DNA from: Symbiodinium microadriaticum | Taxonomy: Eukaryota; Sar; Dinophyceae; Suessiales; Symbiodiniaceae | Assembly (NCBI GenBank): GCA_001939145.1 | Contig: LSRX01000358.1 | Coordinates: 83,637-147,636 of the forward strand | Length of the DNA stretch: 64,000 nt | Direction of reading: 5' to 3' | Shown here: positions 56,373 through 64,000 of the stretch, in pieces | Layout: the number at the start of each line of letters is the position of its first letter | Numbering within the stretch: the first letter of the stretch is position 1 | The notes under the pieces: generated by a model | Database searches by the model: none | Seen by the model: only the letters and a program-made list of their open reading frames with translations | What the model was told of the DNA's origin: nothing | Translations under genes and position numbers: made by a program

Positions 56373-56498
56373 GCGGCTGCCGGCATCCTTGCATGGCCCT
56401 ACCTGGCTGCGTCAGCCGTGGCCGGGAGCTCAAATTCATCACAGCGTTCTCAGGTGGCAGCCGGTCCATCTCCACTGGGAGTTCTGAGCCACGTGTGT
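56373..56498 (+). CDS. exon with AG acceptor and GTAAGT donor, hydrophobic
   Basis: AG at 56371-56372 and a strong GTAAGT donor at 56499 bound exactly 42 codons. They read AAAGILAWPYLAASAVAGSS then NSSQRSQVAAGPSPLGVLSH and VC. The Ala-rich hydrophobic start followed by Ser/Gln resembles a plastid-targeting or membrane segment. It may continue the gene at 55782; phases cannot be checked. Family unknown. Confidence 0.4.
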
Positions 56499-56684
56499 GT
56501 AAGTTTACGTATGTGCACGTGTGTGTATGTGGGCACATGTCTATATAGAATCTGTCTATCTCTCTATCCACCTACCTGTCATCCATCCATCTATCTATCT
56601 GTGGGGGAGAGTTTTAGGGATTAGACGCCAGTTGGGGGTAGTTTTGGGGTTGCGAGCCTGGACGCTGCCGTGCGGCATAGTATG

Positions 56685-56855
56685 TAGTTACTACGTTGTA
56701 ATAACGATCCCATACAGACAGACATACATACTTACGTACATAGTTACATAACTACATACATGATTCCATACCTACATACCTACATACCTATAGATGCACA
56801 CATGCATGCATGCATGCATGCATGCATGCATGCATGCATGCATAGATGCATACGC
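56685..56855. repeat. ACATA and (ATGC)n microsatellites
   Basis: acatacatac runs are followed by about ten tandem ATGC units (56800-56842). The + strand MHACMHAC frame is spurious. The open frame 57086-57397 is too uncertain to call. Confidence 0.85.
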
Positions 56856-57811
56856 ACATACAAGAGTGCACCCTCGTGGCGTGTTAAACGGTTTTCAGCG
56901 CTGCGGTGGCTCAGGAAATCGCAATAGCTTGCAGCTCCATCATCTCGTACAACCGGGTTCTGATGATGAGGCCGTGGAGGGGTTGGGGCTTGGGTCTTTA
57001 GGGGTTAAAGTTTAGGATCGAGGCTTTTTCGAATTTGGATTCGTTTGCATTGGGGTTTGGGGTTTGGGTTTAGGTCTAGGGATTTATGTTTAGCTTCGGG
57101 GATTCGGCGGCCACATGGGTTTTTTTTAATTATTTTGACCCTCAGTATAAGAGTGACGTTCTCTGTTTGGGATGTAACAACGGACCTAACGTAGAGACCC
57201 GCCCTGACAACAAACCAGGGTACTATCTAATGGCTCTGGAAAATGGGTTCCATAGGGTTCAAGGAGGGTACCAGAACGGAACTGATAGGCGAAGTTCTTT
57301 GGGTTTCATGCTTGGTCTCAAGGGTCGTTTCGACCGCCTTGATCTTCCGAAAGTAATGTGGGTGCCTAAGACGCCGATACGATGCTGCAAACTCTAGACC
57401 CCCAAATCTATGATATTCTTATGATGCAAGTACAGATCGAAGCAACAGGCCGTTTGATAGTGCCATACAGTTCTACTGCAAGTCTATCAGTATTAACAGA
57501 GCCCTAAGTGGCTCTGATACCGCAATACCAGGATCATATGTTGAATCTAAGCCTCCGCTTGATACCAGAATGCACCAACATATCTCTACCTTACAACTAC
57601 AATAGCTATGGTTCGACAAGCTCAAGAGTCGAGCCTGCAAAAAGCAGCCGTACGGAAACGCGTTGTCATCATGATACAAAGCCCCAGAACTTCCATAGCA
57701 GACTGCGGTTGAAATACCAGAACAATGGCATATCACTCTAGAACACCATCAACCCAATAAGCCCCATGCAATTCCTTCCTCGCTATCTCTCTCTCCCTCT
57801 GTTCATATGTG

Positions 57812-58175
57812 TGTGTATGTATGTATGTATGAATGTACGTCTGTATGTACGTATGTATATACATATACATGCATACATACATACATACATACATACATAC
57901 ATACATACATACGTACATACATACATACATACATACATACATGCATACATACATACANCATGCATGCATGCATGCATGAATGCATGCATATATATACACA
58001 CATATATTCATGCATTTGTCTATTTGTATATATCAATATCTATATCTATATGTACATACATACATACATACATACATACGTACATACATACATACATACA
58101 TACATACATGCATACATACATACATACATACATACGTACATGCATATATATATATATACATAGATATACTATGTA
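57812..58175. repeat. (CATA)n satellite containing an ambiguous base
   Basis: Long CATA/GTAC arrays with one N at about position 57958, next to a GCATGCAT run. All Tyr/Ile/His-rich frames across it are spurious. Confidence 0.93.
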
Positions 58176-58244
58176 TGTAGACACATGCACACACATACAC
58201 ACGGTTTTCAGGTCTGATGGTACTCTTTGGAAAATGCCATTAAG

Positions 58245-58312
58245 CCCGTCTGGGCCAGGCTGAACGTCCTGGACCCCAAAGGGATGAAGGCCAATGCATG
58301 GTTGGTCTCAAG
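58245..58312 (+). CDS. exon (PVWARLNVLDPKGMKANAWL)
   Basis: After ccattaag the frame reads PVWARLNVLDPKGMKANAWL then VSSK. The acceptor could lie elsewhere. A following frame at 58445-58552 (SSAFPNLLPLYSLVFTDFPS) may be another exon, but a second frame competes. Family unknown. Confidence 0.4.
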
Positions 58313-58779
58313 CAAGTACATAAGCTTGGTCAGATGTATCCTGAGTCGCATGATCCTTCGAGGGAAAGGGCTCTTGGACCTTGGTGTGTTGCAGTGTAGG
58401 GTTGGGGATGCTTTGGGTTGAGATTTTGGGCTTCAAAGCCGGCTGCAAAATCCGCAAACCTCCAACCTGGTCCAGTGCCTTCCCAAACTTGCTGCCGTTG
58501 TACAGTCTCGTCTTCACTGACTTTCCTTCGAAGCCTTCTACGTCGCACAAGGTACTCTTGATTCGGTAGCTCGACTTTGTGTCGCAGTTTCATCTTGACA
58601 GCTCAGACACCCAAACTGCTGAAACGTCCGAAGCCGATAACCACTAAAACCAAGAATTCTTTACAACTCCAAATTTTGGTCTCCAAAATCTGCAAACTTG
58701 CATCCTGTGAACCTAATTACATTCTATCAGCCTTTTTCGGAGAGATCCCTATTCAAGGGCTAGGATAGTAAAGCTTCAA

Positions 58780-60040
58780 TTTCTCTCATAAGGGCGTACA
58801 AAGTTAGAGGAACCCTGCCGGACAGTCGATTGTGTTGGAATCGGACACCCAGACCCTTCTCGAGAGGCCGCATTTCTTTGGCGCTCACCCTGGCGAGAGA
58901 CGCTTCGGTGGAAAGCAGAAGTGATAGATTTCGGAGCTGAGGAATTGAGGTTCTGGGCGCGAATCACGATCATCGGTCTGCACGCACTCGAACCACCAGA
59001 GAAGTGACGTGCCTTTCTCGAGTGCTCCTCTAACTATACTAAAACGCTCGAGTGGCTCATCGCGAGGTCACGCTAAAATTAAACCGAAAGCTGCACGACA
59101 CCACGCCCGACGAGACCCTGCACCAAAACCAGTTTCAGTATCCCAGAGACCGACGCATTCAAAGCGACATGTGAGAGTTGAGGCCTGAGGCATAGATCGT
59201 ATTAATCATTTGTTCTAGATTTTCAGGACCCGCGTTCCAGTGAGCCTGTAATTCAAAGGTAGTTATGAACCAGTGGAAGCCATGTCCCCACATCCCTCAC
59301 AATCGCCCCTATATAAGTGTAGCACGATATAACGATATACCCCGAAGCTCTAGTCTGATTAATAAACCCGACCCCTTTGGCTCGTAATTAGGGTTCCGGG
59401 TTCGGGCCCTGGCATGTCACGTCACCATGCAGTCTTTCGGCTTAAATTTAGAATTTAAGGTTTCGGCTTCCGCGGCGGACAACCTTAACTCTGCTGCGGG
59501 GCCTTAACAATTAGAACAAGGCTTGGGGTATGATATACTATACTTATACGGGGACCATCAAGGGATATCAGCTTTTAGTATTTAGGCCCCCCTATTGAAC
59601 TCGGAACTAAGGAAGTGTATAGCTTGGCTACAGATGCCACTGCAGGCGCACTGGTTGGGGACGTTCAGGGCACATGGGTTGGGGTTTAACGTGCAGGCTC
59701 AGCGTTCGAAACCCCAAAGCTCTAAACTTGAAACCTCGGCGACTGAAGCCTAAGCGCCGAAGCCTAACCTTCAACTCCCTGTGTTAGACTCAAACCGGAT
59801 TTTGGGTTTCTCCATGGGCCCTAGCCCTAGCACGAGCACAAACCCCAACAGTAAGAATCTCGTTTCTGGATCTCCGTTTTCTCTGAAACACCGGTCTCGA
59901 GCTGTGCATATCCACGTCTCAATGCGTGGAAAGGGAGCCCGCACCTCCACAAGCAGAGCCCCCTAAACCCCTAAACCCTAAACCCCGAAAGCCCCGAAAT
60001 CTGTAAACCCTAAACTAAACCGCTGCCCGGATTTCCTGCT
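58780..60040. other. spacer without a supported gene
   Basis: No exon is seen. G-rich (59400-59470) and C-rich (59700-60020) telomere-like blocks are present, the latter ending at the exon at 60046. Confidence 0.4.
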
Positions 60041-60045
60041 GCCAG

Positions 60046-60093
60046 CTCTTTGCCCCCACGCTGACTGCGGTGGTCGTGCTCCAGGTCGTGGCT
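60046..60093 (+). CDS. short membrane exon (LFAPTLTAVVVLQVVA)
   Basis: The acceptor gctgccag opens LFAPTLTAVVVLQVVA. It has the sharpest CCCTAAACCC-to-GGGTTTAG switch of the window on its two sides. It is short and hydrophobic. Family unknown. Confidence 0.4.
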
Positions 60094-60393
60094 GGGTTTA
60101 GTAGGGTTCCTTTTTCGGGCTCCTCCAGGGTTCCTTACGGGCCCTATTCATACTCTTGTTCCTGTTTAGGGTTTAGGGTTTGAATATAATATGGAACAGC
60201 CAAGAGAGATGTCCGGCAGGAAATCGGATCGGTAGATTGAAGCAGGACTCGGGATTTCGAGTTGTTGGTTGCATTCCTGGTCTTCAAAGGCTGGATGGAA
60301 AATAGGGTTGGGAGACGGGGCAACTCACAGAATCTCACAATCCTCTAACTTCAAAGCCCTCTTCATGGCTGGCTTTTCCCTCTTCCCTACAAG

Positions 60394-60466
60394 TAATACT
60401 TAATGCCACTGCGGAGGCCCTCAGCTCTCTCGCGAACGATGTGCCCATGGTGCAGGTGCCATCTGC
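60394..60466 (+). CDS. exon (LNATAEALSSLANDVPMVQV)
   Basis: The acceptor ccctacaag opens (V)I and LNATAEALSSLANDVPMVQV, then PSA. The region between 60094 and 60393 is a G-rich-then-C-rich intron, so this exon probably follows 60046-60093. It is helical and soluble. Family unknown. Confidence 0.45.
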
Positions 60467-60786
60467 AGTACTATGCATTTGACTATCAGACTACGAGTGT
60501 TGGTAGGTTATCGTGAGGACGTGGATTACAATTATACGACGCTTGTCAGAGGTTTGCTCTTCTTGCTTCGCTTCTTGAGTATGGGGTTTCATGTTCAGGA
60601 TTTCTCTCCAGGCCTGAGCACAACTCCGAACATTGACCCTACACCCACACCCTTCTTTCCGAAGATATCCGAACTCCAGGATCCTAAACCCCCAAAACCC
60701 GAACTTCAAACCGCGTCCGAAAAGAATGCCATGCATCCCTGATAAAACTCCGTGGTACTGTGTCAACCCCCTGAAAGTACTTACAG

Positions 60787-60881
60787 GCCCCGATCACCCC
60801 GTGAAGACCCCTCGTAAAGCTTTTGAATTCCGTGATGAAGTCCCGCAGCGGGTCTACGCCTCCTGGGGAGGCTCCATTTAG
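60787..60881 (+). CDS. terminal exon (RKAFEFRDEVPQRVYASWGG)
   Basis: The acceptor cttacag opens PDHPVKTP, then RKAFEFRDEVPQRVYASWGG with SI and TAG. The intron before it (60467-60786) ends in ccctgataaaactcc. It is the likely C-terminus of the gene with exons at 60046 and 60394. Family unknown. Confidence 0.5.
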
Positions 60882-61169
60882 GCGCTTACTCGCAGAGTGT
60901 TGCTACGAGCCTTTGTCAGTGCGCACGCTGTTGTATTCGACAGTTTGGTGGGTTTGGTGGAGCGGTTTTTTGGGTTTGTGATTTTGGCACGGCCCAAAGG
61001 CCGTTGTCCCTAAGCAAACCCTTCAAATAAAGATTCTGAATTCCCTCAACCGTCAACCCTTGAATCCTAAATTCCTTAGGCCCTGGAGCCTAGATTCCCT
61101 GCTTTCCCCAGGCCCTCAAAAACACGCACTGCCTTCAAGCCTTAAACCCTAACTTTAACCCCCCAACAG

Positions 61170-61270
61170 AAGCCCGAGAGAAGGAGTTTGCGGGCCCAGC
61201 GCTCCTGGGGATGTTCGTGCTCCTCCTCTTCGGCCCTCTCCTCTTCGTCCCGGCGCCCTGGCCTTCTTCT
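61170..61270 (+). CDS. exon with one membrane helix
   Basis: The acceptor ccccaacag opens (E)AREKEFAGPALLGMFVLLL and continues FGPLLFVPAPWPSS to a TAG at 61271. A charged flank, a single membrane helix and a Pro/Trp end resemble a small one-helix membrane subunit. Photosynthetic complexes have such subunits, but I cannot name one. C-rich DNA precedes and GGGTTCTGGG follows. Confidence 0.5.
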
Positions 61271-61299
61271 TAGGGTTCTGGGAGGAGGGGCCCTTCTTT

Positions 61300-61560
61300 C
61301 GAGTTTAGGGGGCTGTAGGGGGGCCTTTCTACGGCGGTTTAGGGTTTAGGGGCAGCGCGAGTTTTGGTCGGGTTTCGTCAGGTGTTGTGGGGTTTGTGGA
61401 GTCTTGGCGCATGGTTGCTTGCGAGTGGGGGGCTCTTTGTCGGGGCTTGCCGTTCTTTCCGTGTTTTGGGGTTGAGCCTCGGGTAGTGGTGCTTCTTGGG
61501 AAGTCGGGTTTTGGGGTTCTTTTGGGGTTTGTGGCTCCCAAGGAGCCGGCAGGGCTCGGT
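61300..61560. repeat. G/T-rich telomere-like block
   Basis: ggcggtttagggtttagggg and related G-rich DNA continues to about 61560, then turns into C-rich DNA that ends near 62130. This looks like one long intron or spacer of about 0.85 kb. Confidence 0.65.
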
Positions 61561-62137
61561 TGCAGAATTTCCCGAAGACCACCCAAAGTAGCATCTGCAG
61601 CTCACTGCATCCCCAAAACCACCGATGAAACCCTGCAGCAAGGCCTCTATAAAATCCTTAAAGCTTCAAAGGCGAATGACGAAACCATTGTGCAACTACC
61701 CGACTCGTCTTTTACAAACACCATATAGGGCCCCAAGCAAACCTCTGAAAAAGCCCTCTCTTGTGGGCCCAAATCCGAAAGCTCTGAGCGCTAAATGCCT
61801 TGAGCCTTCATTCACACAAACAGTCGAGTCCTCCCCTACTTATGAGCCATCTACAACCCTGATGCAACCCCTACAAAAAGCAATCGAAACCCACATGAGC
61901 ACGTCCATTACAAGATCCTTATGAGAAAAAGTCAAAGCCTTCCGCAAGCCCATGTAAGACGCCGGTATAGCCATCCTTATGAAAAAGCCCAAACCCTAAA
62001 TCCCAAACTCTAGGCACCCAAACCCTAAACCTTAAGCCTCAACCTCTGAACTCTAAACCGCAAAACCCTAAGCCTTGACCTTCCAACTCTAACCCCCGAA
62101 GCCCCCTAACCCTGAACCCCAATCCCTAAACTAAGCG

Positions 62138-63657
62138 AGGGGCCGTTAGCATCGAACGACAGGCGTCTAGCGCTCTGGCCGAGGCCGAGCGCCCTCTACG
62201 AAAAGAGCGGGAGGCGGAGAGGGAGGGTCTGTCCGCAGGCATTTGCCTGTCGATGAGTGCCGAACGTGGTGGCAGTGCGCAGGATGATGCCACGGGGCTC
62301 GCCTACTACGACACGCACAACACGGTCGGAAGGGCGAAGAGGCAGCGACCGAGAGGCAGCACCCCGCAGGGATCGTCGGGAGAGCCGCGATGCACCCAGG
62401 CGGCCAAGGCGGGAGATGCTGCAGCATCTGGCTCTGATAAGGCTGCCTCGAGCAGCGGTCAGCTTCTGATCTCGAGAACCTCTTGATACATCGCTAAGCT
62501 CACGGAAACTGTGTTTTGCGACTCCTTCGGGTCTTCGTCCCTCCGTCGCTCATCTGGCACAGGTTGCTGGCATGGGCCCTGCCACGTAGGAGGCCAAGGA
62601 AGATCCTCCTCCGGATAATAGAGCAAACGCACATCGACATACCCACATGGACGGGAATTGTCCATGAAACCCCGGGCGCGACGGGAGGTCGCGCACACCG
62701 GGACCAAGGTGTACAGTGGAGACGCGGTGGTTGCTCCCGAGGGGCAGTGGCCGTGCCTCTCCACAATGACGGTGGGTGACGCCACCTGCTTCTGGCTCCA
62801 CACTCTGGGCCTTCGATACGGACTGGCCAGACCAGCACGAGAACAGTGTGAGAGCTGTGCGAGGGGTCAGGAACGAAGATGTCCTGATTATGATGGCTGC
62901 AAAATTCCGAACCTTGTCCATGTTTGTGGTCGAGGCTAGTCAGCTTATGATGACCCAGTTGCAAACGCCGGCAGACCCCACCGATGAAGTCGAGGTTGAG
63001 GTTGAAGAGGCTGATGAGGAGTTTTGGATGCAGACGGGCCCAGCGAAACGGAAGTACAAGGAGACAGAGCTGTTGCGAAATGAGGACGGCTCAGCAAGCA
63101 GAACGGGAAGAGAAGGAGACCCGCCAAGCCCAGCTGGACGAGCAGCTTTGGCGGGAGCACGAGGCGGCCAATTTCCGTGACTGGGAGCAGTGGGAAGTCA
63201 TGCACTGCCCTCCCAGCCGTGGGCGCCGGTTGCAGGCCTGCCTCACTTTTTCCCATGGTTCGGTTGCCGCTGATAAAGAGGCAGATGAATATGATGGTCC
63301 AAGAGAAGATTCGTCGGTCACAGGTGCATCGGGTGTGCCTACCTCTGTGGGTGCCAAGCAGGAGGACAACAAAGCTGTCACGATGTTTCGCAAGTGGCGA
63401 CATGGGCTGGTACCTGATGAGGAGGTGACCCGGACAATGCGGTCAGATATGCTGGCTAATTGTGTTCTGGGCACAGCAGATGGTTGAGGAGGATGGGTCA
63501 ACAGAACAGGGAGGGCAACCAGATCGAGCACAGCATGTGGTGGAGGGAGATGGGTCCACAGAACGGGGAGGTCAAAAGATGCAGCTTTTCAAGAAGATGG
63601 TACGATCAAAATGTCGTCTACTCATCCATGAGGGTGTCGTCTGAGAGATGCGGCTAA
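62138..63657 (+). pseudogene. frameshifted ORF cluster, decayed dispersed element
   Basis: One frame at 62138-62486 encodes a charged coiled coil (ERQASSALAEAERPLRKERE) and a polar tail. Then 62776-63180 encodes VRNEDVLIMMAAKFRTLSMF and an acidic stretch. 62984-63487 carries on in another frame with AQQAEREEKETRQAQLDEQL and WREHEAANFRDWEQWEV. 63462-63644 shifts once more (MVEEDGSTEQGGQ). The FRDWEQWEV motif recurs, from memory, in many Symbiodinium-type predicted proteins and may belong to a mobile element. The shifts near 63090 and 63480 suggest decay, though short introns are not excluded. The region lacks telomere-like DNA. No reverse transcriptase or transposase motif is seen. Confidence 0.4.
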
Positions 63658-63747
63658 ATAAGTCGTTGCCTTCCTGTAAAGGATCTCTGGCTCTGCGAGT
63701 TGGAGAAGAGGCGCTCAAAAAAACCCTAAACTCCTAAACCTTAGACC

Positions 63748-63770
63748 CTCTCTCTCTCTCTCTCTTTTGG
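63748..63770. repeat. (CT)n tract, likely splice pyrimidine tract
   Basis: ctctctctctctctcttttgg lies just before the acceptor at 63783-63784. Confidence 0.75.
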
Positions 63771-63784
63771 TTGGGCCTTCTTAG

Positions 63785-63862
63785 GCGGTCCTCCTGGGCG
63801 ATGCGGCAGCGGACCGCCGCCTTTTTGAGGCTTCCGGGCTCAAGCAGCTGCTGCCCAAGGAG
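63785..63862 (+). CDS. exon (GDAAADRRLFEASGLKQLLP)
   Basis: A CT-rich tract and ccttcttag acceptor open AVLL then GDAAADRRLFEASGLKQLLP and KE. It is followed at once by gttttggggggtttaggg. Upstream is CCCTAAACTCCTAAACC. It is an excellent example of the exon-at-switch pattern. Family unknown; the gene runs off the window. Confidence 0.55.
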
Positions 63863-64000
63863 AGTTTTGGGGGGTTTAGGGATGAGGGCTTCGGGTTTAG
63901 GGCTTAAGGGTTTTAGGGTTTAAGGGGTTTGGGTTTAGGATGCTTTGGTTTCAGTTTCGAGCTTAAGGATTTAAGGGTTTAAGGGTTGTGGGGTCGCAGC
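63863..64000. repeat. TTTAGGG-like degenerate telomeric block
   Basis: gggtttagggatgagggc, gggttttagggtttaagggg and similar G-rich DNA reaches the window end. It is probably the start of the next intron. Confidence 0.75.

Noticed and set aside
57733..58263. Tyr/His/Ile- and Cys/Met-rich frames on both strands
   Set aside because: They come from the CATA satellite and even run through the ambiguous base.
1..64000. CRISPR arrays, bacterial operons, rRNA genes and integrase or reverse-transcriptase motifs
   Set aside because: None was seen by eye; the sequence is eukaryotic in structure throughout.

Overview
The window looks like nuclear DNA of a dinoflagellate, most probably a Symbiodiniaceae-type alga. 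The evidence is: (i) short exons in a sea of introns and spacers built from degenerate TTTAGGG/CCCTAAA heptamers, the telomere unit reported for dinoflagellates; (ii) splice donors that are often GC or GA instead of GT; (iii) protein modules I know from Symbiodinium-type genomes, namely fascin-like beta-trefoil half-modules (ERFTV..AGDGEIALH..HNRF) and an ankyrin protein with a ubiquitin-like N-terminal domain; (iv) almost all credible exons on the + strand, as in unidirectional dinoflagellate gene arrays. No bacterial operon, rRNA, convincing tRNA or CRISPR is present. Family names come from memory of motifs, not from a search.

Layout. 0.7-1.9 kb: three orphan exons. 2.3-8.9 kb: a fascin-like beta-trefoil gene with at least nine exons and a clear C-terminal stop. 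9.6-10.1 kb: a 0.5-kb CAT/ATG satellite. 11.1-12.3 kb: a two-exon ankyrin gene. 14.4-18.7 kb: a 187-residue multi-pass membrane ORF and several exons. 20.1-21.1 kb: a broken protein-kinase fragment, and a possible membrane protein on the - strand. 22-39 kb: many orphan + strand exons separated by telomere-like introns (best: 27.16/27.42, 29.46/29.98, 30.2, 30.66, 33.70, 37.63 and 38.65 kb). 39.9-41.6 kb: a large microsatellite block. 42.6-46.7 kb: a gene for a secreted or surface protein with signal peptide and Thr-rich linker. 47-61 kb: further exons, including two that look organelle-targeted (55.8 and 56.4 kb), and a second satellite with one ambiguous base (57.8-58.2 kb). 62.1-63.7 kb: a frameshifted ORF cluster resembling a decayed dispersed element. 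63.8 kb: one last exon.

The main discovery is structural. Introns repeatedly start with G/T-rich TTTAGGG-like DNA and end with C/A-rich CCCTAAA-like DNA, so polarity flips inside the intron and exons sit at CCCTAAA-to-TTTAGGG switches. In the fascin-like gene the intron edges also carry short direct repeats of exon sequence and fall at equivalent positions of the protein repeat. Together this looks like introner-type insertion of foldback, telomere-like intron elements. Most exon borders below were placed by eye from open frame, AG acceptor, phase and composition, so they are approximate unless a phase match is stated.
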